This document shows positions 29,128 to 37,360 of a stretch of DNA of 46,445 nt, piece after piece. A program made the translations under genes and the position numbers. The DNA is from Methylobacterium segetis (GTDB taxonomy: Bacteria; Pseudomonadota; Alphaproteobacteria; Rhizobiales; Beijerinckiaceae), in the NCBI RefSeq assembly GCF_004348265.1, contig NZ_SMNT01000035.1, positions 1 through 46,445 of the forward strand, in the 5' to 3' direction. The notes beneath the pieces were generated by a model. That model made no database searches, was not told where the DNA came from, and saw nothing but the letters and a program-made list of their open reading frames with translations. Each line of letters opens with the position of its first letter. Position 1 is the first letter of the stretch.

Positions 29128-29601
29128 TCAGGCGGCCTGCTGGACCTGACCCTCGATCGCGGGCGCCTCGGCGGGGCGGCCGGTGGCGATCTGGATCTGG
29201 CGCGGCTTCTTCGCCTCCGGAATCTCGCGGACGAGATCGATATGGAGGAGGCCGTTCTCGAGCACCGCACCCGTCACCTGGACGTAGTCGGCCAGCTGGA
29301 ACCGGCGCTCGAAGCCGCGGGCGGCGATGCCCTGGTGCAGCACCTCGACACGCTTGGCCGCGTCGGCCTTGCGGTCGCCCTTCAGGGTGAGCGCATTCTC
29401 CTTGACCTCAATCGACAGATCGGCCTCGGTGAAGCCGGCGACCGCGACCGTGATCCGGTAGGCGTTCTCGCCGGTGCGCTCGATGTTGTAGGGCGGGTAG
29501 CTCGGCACCGAATCGGCGCTCACATACTGGTCGAGGGCCGAGAAGAGACGGTCGAAGCCGACAGTCGAGCGGTAGAGGGGAGCAAGATCGAACTGACGCA
29601 T
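29128..29601 (-). CDS. Small heat-shock protein, Hsp20 (IbpA-like)
   Basis: 157 residues. A short N-arm (RQFDLAPLYRSTVGFDRLFSALD, the IbpA-type start), an alpha-crystallin domain (about 33-125: PPYNIERTGENAYRITVAVAGF, LTLKGDRK, GIAARGFERRFQLADYV, ENGLLHIDLVREIPE) and an Ala/Glu C-tail with the I-x-I-like segment RQIQIATG. ATP-independent holdase that keeps aggregating proteins refoldable in heat stress. The ATG at 29601 is preceded by GTG; GGAG lies inside a ROSE-like hairpin and a sigma-32-like promoter is upstream. Confidence 0.93.
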   Translation of the reverse strand: MRQFDLAPLYRSTVGFDRLFSALDQYVSADSVPSYPPYNIERTGENAYRITVAVAGFTEADLSIEVKENALTLKGDRKADAAKRVEVLHQGIAARGFERRFQLADYVQVTGAVLENGLLHIDLVREIPEAKKPRQIQIATGRPAEAPAIEGQVQQAA

Positions 29602-29603
29602 CA

Positions 29604-29686
29604 CATATTCTCCACAAGAAGCAACATGCTATCTGCAAGGTCCGCCCAGGGGCCGGACCGGTATCGCGCCGCCTGATGGCCGGCGC
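29604..29686 (-). promoter_or_regulatory. Putative ROSE-type RNA thermometer in the hsp20 5' UTR
   Basis: Reading the minus strand toward the ATG there are three consecutive hairpins: GCGCCG...CGGCGC (29686-29666), GGTCCG...CGGACC (29659-29639), and a last one CATGTTGC...GAATATG (29628-29604) that encloses the Shine-Dalgarno GGAG in its 3' arm and carries TTGCT opposite it, the hallmark of ROSE elements. At low temperature the ribosome site would be hidden; heating would open it. Structure was judged by eye. Confidence 0.65.
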
Positions 29687-29693
29687 AGACTGG

Positions 29694-29722
29694 ATATCGG
29701 GGCACTCCCGCCACGCTGCAAG
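29694..29722 (-). promoter_or_regulatory. Sigma-32 (RpoH)-like promoter of hsp20
   Basis: On the minus strand CTTGCA, then 14 bases, then CCCCGATAT, close to the heat-shock consensus (CTTG-N13/14-CCCCAT-T). The predicted start lies about 7 bases on, right at the first hairpin of the ROSE-like element. Shared divergent region with the lysophospholipase-like gene. Confidence 0.65.
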
Positions 29723-29791
29723 AGCTCGAATGCTGCCGAATCGCGAAATTTTTGCGGCCTCCCTCATTTTTTCCGGACGAGCCCTGAGCCG

Positions 29792-30781
29792 ATGCTGACC
29801 CTGCGTTCCACGCCCGGCAATCCCGTCCCGCCCGGCGGCGTCCTCGTCCCCGTGCGCACCGCCGACGGGCTCGAATTGCGCGCGGCCACCTGGCGGCCGA
29901 CGACCCGGACGGTGAAGGGCACAATCTGCCTGTTGCAGGGGCGCGCCGAGTTCATAGAGAAGTACTACGAGACGATCGGCGACCTGCGCCGCCGCGGCTT
30001 CTGCGTCGTCGCCTTCGATTGGCGCGGCCAGGGCGAGTCGGCCCGGGAGGTCGACAATCCGCACAAGGGGCATGTCGCCCGCTTCGACGATTACCGGCTC
30101 GACCTTCTTGCCGTCGCGGAGAGCGTCCTGACGCCGCTGATGCCGCGCCCGCATCTCTGCCTCGCCCATTCGATGGGCGGATGCGTCGCCTTCACCGGCT
30201 CGCTCGAAGGCTGGCTCCCCTTCTCGCGCCTCGTCACCGTCGCGCCGATGCTGTCGATCAGGATGGTCAGCTGGCCGGCCGGCGTGTCGGTCCTCGCCCG
30301 CACCCTGCAGCGGCTCGGGCTCGGTACTCGCTTCGTGCCCTTCGGCAGCGCGGTCTCCATCGCCTCGAAGCCGTATCCCGGAAACCGCCTCTCGCGTGAT
30401 CCCGAGCGATATGCCCGCAACGCCGCCGCTGCGACGGCGGTCGGGGCCGGCGCTGTCGGAGACCCGACCGTCGCGTGGCTGGCCGGCGCCTTCCGGGCCA
30501 TGGCGCGCCTGCGCGATCCGCGCGTGCCGCCGCGCATCACGGTCCCGACGCTCATCGTCGCCGCGGGCGCCGACCCTGTCTGCGGCACGGCCCAGACGGA
30601 GCGCTTCGCCGCTCGCCTGAAGGCCGGTCACATCCTGGTGCTGCCGGATGCCCGCCACGAGATCCTCTCGGAGCGCGACGCGGTCCGTGCGGACTTCTGG
30701 GCCGCCTTCGACGCCTTCATGCCGGGAAGTCTCGCGCTGGAGGATGCGCATGACGGGGCGCCGGCCGCTATCAGCGCCTGA
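29792..30781 (+). CDS. Lysophospholipase-like alpha/beta hydrolase
   Basis: 329 residues, cytosolic or membrane-associated, no signal peptide. Catalytic triad visible: Ser127 in HSMGG, Asp261 in VAAGADPVC, His289 in DARHEIL. The region GTICLLQGRAEFIEKYYETIGDLRRRGFCVVAFDWRGQG is characteristic of the PldB/monoglyceride lipase group, so the likely substrates are lysophospholipids or monoacylglycerols. Divergent from hsp20 with 190 bases between; convergent with the SixA-like gene (15 bases). Physiological substrate unknown. Confidence 0.85.
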   Translation: MLTLRSTPGNPVPPGGVLVPVRTADGLELRAATWRPTTRTVKGTICLLQGRAEFIEKYYETIGDLRRRGFCVVAFDWRGQGESAREVDNPHKGHVARFDDYRLDLLAVAESVLTPLMPRPHLCLAHSMGGCVAFTGSLEGWLPFSRLVTVAPMLSIRMVSWPAGVSVLARTLQRLGLGTRFVPFGSAVSIASKPYPGNRLSRDPERYARNAAAATAVGAGAVGDPTVAWLAGAFRAMARLRDPRVPPRITVPTLIVAAGADPVCGTAQTERFAARLKAGHILVLPDARHEILSERDAVRADFWAAFDAFMPGSLALEDAHDGAPAAISA

Positions 30782-30796
30782 GCGTTCCCGAGGGCG

Positions 30797-31327
30797 TCAC
30801 TCGTCGAGGTCGGCAGCGAGGTCCTTGGGCCTTACGAAACGTTCGAGCGTGCCGCCGCCCCAGCCGATCTCGGACCACGAGGCGGCCTCGAAATCGATCA
30901 CCGCGACCGCGGCGGTCGGAAACTCGGTCCGCAACCGGTTACGGGCCGCCGCGTCGCCGCGGCCGACGAGTTTGACGGCGAGATCCTGCATCCCCGGATT
31001 GTGGCCGACGAGGATGACGCGACCGGCCTCGTCCGGGGCGCTGCGGATCGCTGCGAGGAGCGCCGAGGCCGGCGCCTCGTAGATCGTCCGCACGGTTTCG
31101 GTCCGCACCGCTCCGAGCGCAGCCGCGACCGCTTCCCAGGTCTCCTGCGTGCGCGCGGACGGTGAGACCAGCGCGAGATCGGGCCGAAGCTCCTCATCGG
31201 CGAGATAGCGGCCCATCAGGGGGGCCGCCTGCCGGCCGCGGGGATTGAGCGGGCGGTCGAGGTCGCGCAGCCCCGGCGGCCGGTCGGACTTCGCGTGGCG
31301 CAGGAGGATGAGGCGGCGCAAAGGCAT
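30797..31327 (-). CDS. SixA-like histidine phosphatase
   Basis: 176 residues. The RHAKSD motif (His11) near the N-terminus, SPSARTQETW and the GHNPGMQDL motif near residue 108 place it in the SixA branch of the histidine phosphatase superfamily, small proteins that in E. coli dephosphorylate the Hpt domain of ArcB. A stand-alone Hpt protein exists in this window (39776-40114), but no link is shown. The start lies five bases after the aldo/keto reductase stop, so the two are probably one operon. Confidence 0.88.
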   Translation of the reverse strand: MPLRRLILLRHAKSDRPPGLRDLDRPLNPRGRQAAPLMGRYLADEELRPDLALVSPSARTQETWEAVAAALGAVRTETVRTIYEAPASALLAAIRSAPDEAGRVILVGHNPGMQDLAVKLVGRGDAAARNRLRTEFPTAAVAVIDFEAASWSEIGWGGGTLERFVRPKDLAADLDE

Positions 31328-31332
31328 GATTC

Positions 31333-32313
31333 TCAGGCGAAGCCGACGACGGGATGAGGCACGTAGGGCTGCTCCAGCGCCCTCACCTCCTCGTCGGTGA
31401 GGACGAGATCGAGGGCCGCCACAGCATCGTCGAGATGGGCCGGCCTCGAGGCGCCGACGATCGGGGCAGCGACGCCTGGTTTGCTCATCACCCAGGCGAG
31501 CGCGATCTGCGCCCGGCTGACGCCGCGCGCCCTCGCGATCTCGGCGACCATGCGGACGATCGCCCGGTCGGACTCCTCGGCGGCGCCATAGAGCGTGCGG
31601 CCGTAATCGTCCGAATCCTGGCGGCGGCTCGTCTCGTCCCAGTCGCGGGTGAGCCGCCCGCGGGCCAGAGGGCTCCAGGGCAGCAGCGCCACCCCCTGGT
31701 CGGCGCAGAGCGGGTGCATCTCGCGCTCCTCCTCGCGATGGAGGAGGTTGTAATGGTCCTGCATCGTCGCGAAACGGGTGGAGCCCCTCAGGTCGGCGGT
31801 GAAGAGCGCCTTGGCGAATTGCCACGCGAACATCGAGGACGCGCCGATGTAGCGGGCCTTGCCCGCCTTCACCACGTCGTGGAGGGCTTCCAGCGTCACC
31901 TCGATCGGCGTGTCGTAGTCCCAGCGGTGGATCTGGTAGAGGTCGATGTAGTCGGTCCCGAGCCGCTTCAGGCTGGCGTCTATGGCCGAGAAGATCGCCT
32001 TGCGAGAGAGGCCGCCCGCGTTCGGCTGGTCCTTCAGCGGGAAGAAGCACTTCGTCGCCAGCACGATCGCGTCGCGGTCGGCATGGTCGCGCAGCGCCCG
32101 CCCGACGATCTCCTCGCTGGTCCCGTCCGAGTAGAAATTCGCCGTGTCGAAGAAGTTGATGCCGAGGTCGAGGGCTCGCTTGATCAGCGGGCGACTCTCG
32201 TCCTCGCCCATCGTCCAGGGATGAGGTCCCCGCTCGGGCACGCCGTAGGTCATGCAGCCGAGACAGATCGCGGAGACGTCGAGGCCGGTGCGGCCGAGCT
32301 TCTTCATGCGCAT
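31333..32313 (-). CDS. Aldo/keto reductase
   Basis: 326 residues, the YajO/Tas-like AKR branch. The catalytic tetrad is present: Asp56, Tyr61 (FFDTANFYS), Lys88 (ATKCF) and His129 (DLYQIHRWD). The barrel continues through NLLHREEEREM and GVALLPWSPLARGRL, with NADPH-contacting segment VGASRPAHLDDAVAA near the C-terminus. Reduces aldehydes or ketones; substrate not predictable. Downstream gene is SixA-like (5-base gap), upstream is moxR (70 bases). Confidence 0.93.
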   Translation of the reverse strand: MRMKKLGRTGLDVSAICLGCMTYGVPERGPHPWTMGEDESRPLIKRALDLGINFFDTANFYSDGTSEEIVGRALRDHADRDAIVLATKCFFPLKDQPNAGGLSRKAIFSAIDASLKRLGTDYIDLYQIHRWDYDTPIEVTLEALHDVVKAGKARYIGASSMFAWQFAKALFTADLRGSTRFATMQDHYNLLHREEEREMHPLCADQGVALLPWSPLARGRLTRDWDETSRRQDSDDYGRTLYGAAEESDRAIVRMVAEIARARGVSRAQIALAWVMSKPGVAAPIVGASRPAHLDDAVAALDLVLTDEEVRALEQPYVPHPVVGFA

Positions 32314-32383
32314 GGCGGGCTGTCCGTCGGGATCGCGGGGCGAAATCCCTATCTGGGCCGCCGGAGCCGGATCGCCAGGGCTC

Positions 32384-33235
32384 TCAGCCGCCCCTGCCCT
32401 CCCGGCGCATCATGAAGGCGAGCTTCTCGAACAGGCTCACGTCCTGCTCGTTCTTGAGGAGCGCGCCGTGCAGCGGCGGGATCAGCCGGCGCGGATCGCG
32501 CTCGCGCAGCTCCTCGGGGCCGATATCCTCCGAGACGAGGAGCTTCAGCCAGTCGAGGAGTTCCGAGGTGGAGGGCTTCTTCTTGAGCCCAGGCGCCTCG
32601 CGGATCTCGAGGAACACCCGCAGCGCCTCCTCCACGAGCCGGTGCTTGATGCCCGGGTAATGCACGTCCACGATCTGCTTGAGCGTCTCCGCGTCCGGAA
32701 ACTTGATGTAGTGGAAGAAGCAGCGGCGCAGGAACGCGTCCGGCAGTTCCTTCTCGTTGTTCGAGGTGATGATCACGATCGGGCGACGCACGGCCCGCAC
32801 CGTCTCGCCGGTCTCGTAGACGTGGAACTCCATCCGGTCGAGCTCGGTGAGCAGGTCGTTCGGGAATTCGATGTCGGCCTTGTCGATCTCGTCGATCAAC
32901 AGCACAGGGCGCTCGGGCGCCGTGAACGCCTCCCAGAGCTTGCCGCGGCGGATGTAATGGCCGATCTCGGAGACGCGCGGGTCGCCGAGTTGCGAGTCTC
33001 GGAGCCGCGAGACCGCGTCGTACTCGTAGAGGCCCTGCTGCGCCTTCGTGGTCGACTTGACGTTCCAGGTCAGGAGCGGGGCGCCGAGCCCCTTCGCGAT
33101 CTCCTCCGCCAGCACCGTCTTGCCGGTGCCGGGCTCGCCCTTCACGAGAAGGGGCCGCTCCAGCACGATGGCGGCGTTGACCGCGACCGTCAGGTCGGTC
33201 GTCGCGACGTAGGACTCGGTTCCGGTGAAGCGCAT
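32384..33235 (-). CDS. MoxR-family AAA+ ATPase
   Basis: 283 residues from the ATG at 33235 (a longer frame adds 20 Arg-rich residues). Walker A GEPGTGKT (33-40), Walker B VLLIDEIDKAD (about 110-120), sensor-1 IITSNNEKELPDAFLRRC, and a C-terminal lid. MoxR ATPases act with VWA-domain partners as chaperones for metal-enzyme activation (for example CoxD/CoxE). The natural partner, a CoxE-like VWA protein, lies 4.8 kb away on the opposite strand at 38062. Follows the unknown membrane pair on the same strand (82 bases). Confidence 0.92.
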   Translation of the reverse strand: MRFTGTESYVATTDLTVAVNAAIVLERPLLVKGEPGTGKTVLAEEIAKGLGAPLLTWNVKSTTKAQQGLYEYDAVSRLRDSQLGDPRVSEIGHYIRRGKLWEAFTAPERPVLLIDEIDKADIEFPNDLLTELDRMEFHVYETGETVRAVRRPIVIITSNNEKELPDAFLRRCFFHYIKFPDAETLKQIVDVHYPGIKHRLVEEALRVFLEIREAPGLKKKPSTSELLDWLKLLVSEDIGPEELRERDPRRLIPPLHGALLKNEQDVSLFEKLAFMMRREGRGG

Positions 33236-33317
33236 CGGCGTCTCGCGGCTGCGGGCTGAGGTCGCCCGGTTACGCGGCGGAGGCCGAGCTCGCAAGCGGG
33301 ATGCCGTTCGGCGCGCT

Positions 33318-33968
33318 CTATAACGACTTGCCGTCGTGCCAGACGCAGTTGCTGGCGAGGATGCCGAGGTTGACGTCCGATTTCTGCGGCTGCGGCAGCA
33401 CCTTGCCGTCCATGGCGAGGTCGATCTTGATCTCGACCTGACCCTTCGGCTCGTTCGAGCGGCGGGAGAAGTAGCAATATTGCTGGAACGGCTTGTCCTC
33501 GTTCGCCCGGAAGTTCCAGCCGGAAACGATCTGCCCGTCGAGATAGGGGACCTGCTTGAACACGGTGAAGGTCGTGTTCACCGGCGCCTTCGAGGCCGGG
33601 GTCGCGTCCTGGCCGAGCTGGGCCTGTGTCGGCGTCGGCACGCCGCCGCCGCCCTTCGGCAGGCCCTCGACGCGCAGGGTGTTGTCGGTGAGGGTGACCT
33701 CGCCCTTGGTCTTCAGGGTCACGTCGGAGAGGGCGGCCTGCATCGCGGCGGCGATGCGCTCGGCCGCCGTGTCGAACTGGTTCAGGGTGGCGTAGCCGTA
33801 GGCCGCGGCGCCGATGCCGACGCCGAGAAGCGCGGAGAACACGCCCGCACCCGCCGCGCGGAACAGGAAGGCGCGGGCCGCGACGATGCGAGCCTCCGCC
33901 CGCAGGCGACCGTTGACGTGCTGCGCGAGCGCGACGTTCTCGGGTGATCCGGGGGCGAGATAGCTCAT
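33318..33968 (-). CDS. Unknown single-pass membrane protein (coupled partner)
   Basis: 216 residues, family not recognised. A cytosolic N-terminus (about 1-33), one membrane helix (about 34-60: LFRAAGAGVFSALLGVGIGAAAYG), and a C-terminal domain outside the membrane with predicted beta structure (FTVFKQVPYLDGQIVSGWNFR, QQYCYFSRRS, VEIKIDLAMDGKV) and two cysteines (YCYF, SNCVW). Its ATG overlaps the stop of the upstream gene (ATGA), so the two are translationally coupled and may form a complex. Upstream of moxR. Confidence 0.7.
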   Translation of the reverse strand: MSYLAPGSPENVALAQHVNGRLRAEARIVAARAFLFRAAGAGVFSALLGVGIGAAAYGYATLNQFDTAAERIAAAMQAALSDVTLKTKGEVTLTDNTLRVEGLPKGGGGVPTPTQAQLGQDATPASKAPVNTTFTVFKQVPYLDGQIVSGWNFRANEDKPFQQYCYFSRRSNEPKGQVEIKIDLAMDGKVLPQPQKSDVNLGILASNCVWHDGKSL

Positions 33969-35173
33969 GCACCGGCTCCCGCGCTGCCCGCGGCCGGGCT
34001 CACCGCCGGCCCGGGACGCCGTTCGAGGGGGATCGCCGCGCCGGAAGCGACCGCGTCCTTCACCGATTTCTGCAGCGAGGCGTTGACCTCGCGCACGATG
34101 CCCTCCGCGAAGGGCGCCAGCATGTAGTTCGTCGCCTCGGGATTCACGGTGGCGCCGAGGTCGTCCTCGTCCATGAAGGTCTTGCGCACCGACACCGCGG
34201 AGAGGGCGAGGATCGTCGAGGCGAAGGCGGCGCAGAGGGCGGGCACGAACACGAAGATGCGCAGGAAGGCGTGGACCTGAGCATCCGTCACCTCGATCGG
34301 GTCGACGCCGTAGACCATCGCCGTGAAGGAATGCAGCTGCGAGCGGTTGACCGCTTGCCGGTAGGCCTGCTCGGCGTCGGCGACGCGCCGGTCGGCCGAG
34401 CCGCGGTCGAGTTGGGCGCGGGCCTTGCGCGCCTCCTCCAGGTCCTTCGTCAGGGCAGACCGGTCGGCGCCCGCCTTCGCGACGCTCGCCGAGAGCGTCG
34501 CGACGCGCGGATCGGTGACGCATTTCAGGTTCTGGTAGCGCACGCCCTTGCTGTTCGTCCCGAACACCTTCTCGCAGCGCTGCGCCGGCAGGCCCGCGAG
34601 TTGCGAGGCATTGTCGGCCGAGCGCTTCTCGATCTGGTCGAGTTCGTTCGTGTACTGCGCGACGCGGGCATCGGCCGAGGCGATGCGGGTGTCGAGGCTC
34701 GCCCGGTCGGCCTGGGCGTCCTTCAGCGCGGTCTTGGTGCGCGCGGCCTCCATCAGGCGAGGATGGAACATCATCTCGCCGAGCTGCGAGACTGACTTCG
34801 TGGTCACGCCCGCCGCGAAGATGATGCCGACGATGGCAAGGCCGCGCACGAAGTAGGAGCGCTGCGTGCGCGCCAGAATGCCGAGCGGCACGCGGCACAA
34901 CTCGACCGCCGCGTAGACGAGCGGCGCGAGCAGCATGAAGTAGAAGCTCTGGTCGTTCCCGTCGCTGTAGACGCCGGCGAACAGCCATGCGCCCGCGAGC
35001 GAGGCGCCGATCACCATCGCCTCGACGAGGTAGGCGATGCCGACATAGCCCCACTTGATGCGGTAGCCCCGCTCGACGTGGCGCGCATGGCGCCACTTCT
35101 GGGATTCGAGGATCCAGTCGCGCTTCTCGCGCTGGACGTCCCGGCTCGGGGGCGAGTTGGACAGCCTGAACAT
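33965..35173 (-). CDS. Unknown four-helix membrane protein with long coiled coil
   Basis: 402 residues from the ATG at 35173 (a GTG at 35200 would add nine residues). Membrane segments about 40-68, 76-100, 108-128 and 300-325, with a charged coiled coil between (about 140-275, ALKDAQADRASLDTRIASAD and later LTKDLEEARKARAQLD) that contains Cys pairs RCEKVF...LKCVTDP. A Pro/Ala-rich C-tail follows. Topology puts the coiled coil on one side of the membrane, like a stator or scaffold. I cannot name the family. A perfect TTAA-N7-TTAA site lies 40 bases upstream. Coupled to the single-pass protein gene. Confidence 0.7.
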   Translation of the reverse strand: MFRLSNSPPSRDVQREKRDWILESQKWRHARHVERGYRIKWGYVGIAYLVEAMVIGASLAGAWLFAGVYSDGNDQSFYFMLLAPLVYAAVELCRVPLGILARTQRSYFVRGLAIVGIIFAAGVTTKSVSQLGEMMFHPRLMEAARTKTALKDAQADRASLDTRIASADARVAQYTNELDQIEKRSADNASQLAGLPAQRCEKVFGTNSKGVRYQNLKCVTDPRVATLSASVAKAGADRSALTKDLEEARKARAQLDRGSADRRVADAEQAYRQAVNRSQLHSFTAMVYGVDPIEVTDAQVHAFLRIFVFVPALCAAFASTILALSAVSVRKTFMDEDDLGATVNPEATNYMLAPFAEGIVREVNASLQKSVKDAVASGAAIPLERRPGPAVSPAAGSAGAGA

Positions 35174-35212
35174 GGGCACCCGGGTTCCGTGCTCCGCCAC
35201 GAAAGGTTGAGC

Positions 35213-35227
35213 TTAACACTCCGTTAA
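35213..35227. promoter_or_regulatory. Candidate CtrA binding site TTAA-N7-TTAA
   Basis: TTAA at 35213-35216 and 35224-35227 with exactly seven bases between. It lies 40 bases upstream of the minus-strand membrane-protein start (35173), in a promoter-like position, and about 285 bases upstream of the plus-strand KefB gene. Confidence 0.5.
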
Positions 35228-35509
35228 TCGATCGGCGTGTGCGGGACTTGTGCCGTTTTTGCGTTGCGTCAGGGCTATCCACCGCCAACGGTGCGGTGGT
35301 TGCCGAAACACCTCATGTCCTCGCTGATCGCGTCTGAAAGGCGCCGTCCGGTTGTTGCGCGACCGCGGCAGGCGTGGGATGGCCGCCGGGGCGGTGTGCG
35401 GACGCGCGGTTTGCGGTTGCCGGCATTCCCTCGCCCTCCCATGATCGCGGCATCGCTCCTGCTTGGCGGCCCGCGACCCCGCCCGACGAGAGGCTCACGC
35501 GGACAGCCG

Positions 35510-37351
35510 ATGCCCGAGGTCCACGCCGGCTCCTACAAGGAAGCGATCCTCTTCCTCGTCACTGCGGGCATCGTCGTGCCCCTGTTCCACCGGCTTCGGA
35601 TCAGCCCGGTGCTCGGCTTCATCGGCGCCGGTGCGCTTCTCGGCCCGTTCGGCCTCGGGCGCCTCGCGGACGAGGTGCATTGGCTCTCCGTCGTCACGAT
35701 CGCGAACCGCACGGAGATCTCGCACCTCGCCGAATTCGGCGTGATCTTCCTGATGTTCATGATCGGGATCGAGCTGTCCTGGGAGCGCCTGCGCACGCTG
35801 CGCCGCCTCGTCTTCGGCCTCGGCTCGATCCAGGTTCTGTCCTCCGCCCTCGTCCTGGGCACGATCCTCTACGGCCTGCGGGTGCCGCTCGCGGGTGCGG
35901 TGATCGTCGGGCTCGCGCTCGCCCTGTCCTCGACCGCGGTCGTGCTGCCGGTGCTGGCCGAGCAGAAGCGCCTGAACACGCCCGCCGGCCGCGCGAGCTT
36001 CGCGGTGTTGCTGTTCCAAGACCTCGCCGTGGCGCCGATCCTGTTCGCCATCGCGGTGCTCGGGCGCAGCGACACCGCGAATGTTGGAGGGGCCTTGGCG
36101 CTGGCGCTTGGTCAGGCCGCGGTCGCCCTCGTTCTGATCGTCGTGGCGGGGCGCCTCGCCCTGCGGCCGCTGTTCCAGCTCGTCGCGCGGACGCGCTCGC
36201 CCGAGCTCTTCATGGCGGCCTGCCTGCTCACCATCGTGGCGACGGCGCTGACCGCGGCCGCGAGCGGGCTCTCGATGTCGCTCGGCGCCCTCGTGGCCGG
36301 CCTGCTCCTTGCCGAGACCGAGTACCGCCGCGCGATCGAGGCGACGATCGACCCGTTCAAGGGGCTGTTGCTCGGCGTGTTTTTCGTCTCCGTCGGCATG
36401 AACATCGATCCGGCGCAGCTCGTCGCGGCGCCGGGCACGATCCTCGGCCTCGCTTTCGCGCTGATCGTCATCAAGGCCGCCATGGTGCTCGTCGCCGCCC
36501 CCGTGATGAAGGTGACCCGGCCCGTCGCTCTGGAGGCCGCCCTGCTGCTGGCGCCCGGGGGCGAATTCGCCTTCGTCCTCGTCGGCGGTGCGATGACGGC
36601 GGGTCTCGTGCCGGAGGGCGTCGGCGGAGCGGCGCTCATCGTGACCACGGTGTCGATGGTCGCGATCCCGGCGCTCGCCGCGATCGGGCGGCGGGCCGGC
36701 AAGCGCATGGCCGGCTCCCAGCTCGGCCGCGCCCGGGCCGAGCCGCCCCCGGACAAGATGCAGAACCGGGTCATCATCGCGGGCTACGGCCGCGTCGGGC
36801 GGATGGTCGGCGAGATGCTGGCGCGCCACAAGATCCCGTATCTCGCCCTCGACTCGGACGCCGCCCGCGTCGCGGAGCAGCGGCGGCTCGGCAACCCGGT
36901 CTATTTCGGCGACTCGGCCAATCCCGAATTGCTGCGCCGCTGCGAGATCGCGACCGCACGCGCGCTGGTCGTCACCTTGGACAATCCGCGTGCCGTCGAG
37001 GCCGTCGTCGAGGCGGCGCGCGCCGAGCGGCGCGACCTCACCATCGTCGCCCGCGCCCGCGACGCGCGCCACGCCACGGCCCTCTACGACCTCGGCGTCG
37101 ACGATGCCGTGCCCGAGACGATCGAGGCCTCCCTTCAGCTCTCCGAGGCCGTGCTCGTCGATGTCGGCGTGCCGATGGGCCTCGTCATCGCCTCGATCCA
37201 CGAGCGACGCGACGAGTACCGCGTCATGCTGAAACGGAAGGAATCCGAGGCGCGCCCCACCTTCCGGGCGCGGCGGACGGTGGGCAAGACCGTCGAGGCG
37301 CGCGAGGCACCCGCGAAGGACGAGCCCGGCACCGTCAGCAAGCGCGCGTGA
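35510..37351 (+). CDS. KefB-like cation:proton antiporter with TrkA-N domain
   Basis: 613 residues. N-terminal CPA2 exchanger domain with about 12-13 helices (about 8-395; LGFIGAGALLGPFGL, SSTAVVLPVLAEQ, LLFQDLAVAPILF, VSVGMNID) and a C-terminal regulatory RCK/TrkA-N Rossmann domain with the nucleotide motif GYGRVG (425-430). Probably a K+(or Na+)/H+ antiporter in the inner membrane, gated by NAD(H) or glutathione adducts in relatives. Start chosen at the ATG at 35510, where the helix 1 region begins soon after; the frame runs upstream without homology. Confidence 0.9.
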   Translation: MPEVHAGSYKEAILFLVTAGIVVPLFHRLRISPVLGFIGAGALLGPFGLGRLADEVHWLSVVTIANRTEISHLAEFGVIFLMFMIGIELSWERLRTLRRLVFGLGSIQVLSSALVLGTILYGLRVPLAGAVIVGLALALSSTAVVLPVLAEQKRLNTPAGRASFAVLLFQDLAVAPILFAIAVLGRSDTANVGGALALALGQAAVALVLIVVAGRLALRPLFQLVARTRSPELFMAACLLTIVATALTAAASGLSMSLGALVAGLLLAETEYRRAIEATIDPFKGLLLGVFFVSVGMNIDPAQLVAAPGTILGLAFALIVIKAAMVLVAAPVMKVTRPVALEAALLLAPGGEFAFVLVGGAMTAGLVPEGVGGAALIVTTVSMVAIPALAAIGRRAGKRMAGSQLGRARAEPPPDKMQNRVIIAGYGRVGRMVGEMLARHKIPYLALDSDAARVAEQRRLGNPVYFGDSANPELLRRCEIATARALVVTLDNPRAVEAVVEAARAERRDLTIVARARDARHATALYDLGVDDAVPETIEASLQLSEAVLVDVGVPMGLVIASIHERRDEYRVMLKRKESEARPTFRARRTVGKTVEAREAPAKDEPGTVSKRA

Positions 37352-37360
37352 TGCCCGGTT

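Noticed and set aside
34300..34700. Idea that the coiled-coil membrane protein is a TolR/ExbD or MotB-like stator
   Set aside because: No peptidoglycan-binding domain and no Asp in a first helix; topology (four helices, cytosolic-type coiled coil) does not fit.
35495..37201. A 568-codon minus-strand open frame opposite kefB
   Set aside because: Acidic/His/Arg low-complexity translation typical of an antisense frame; the plus-strand antiporter is well supported.
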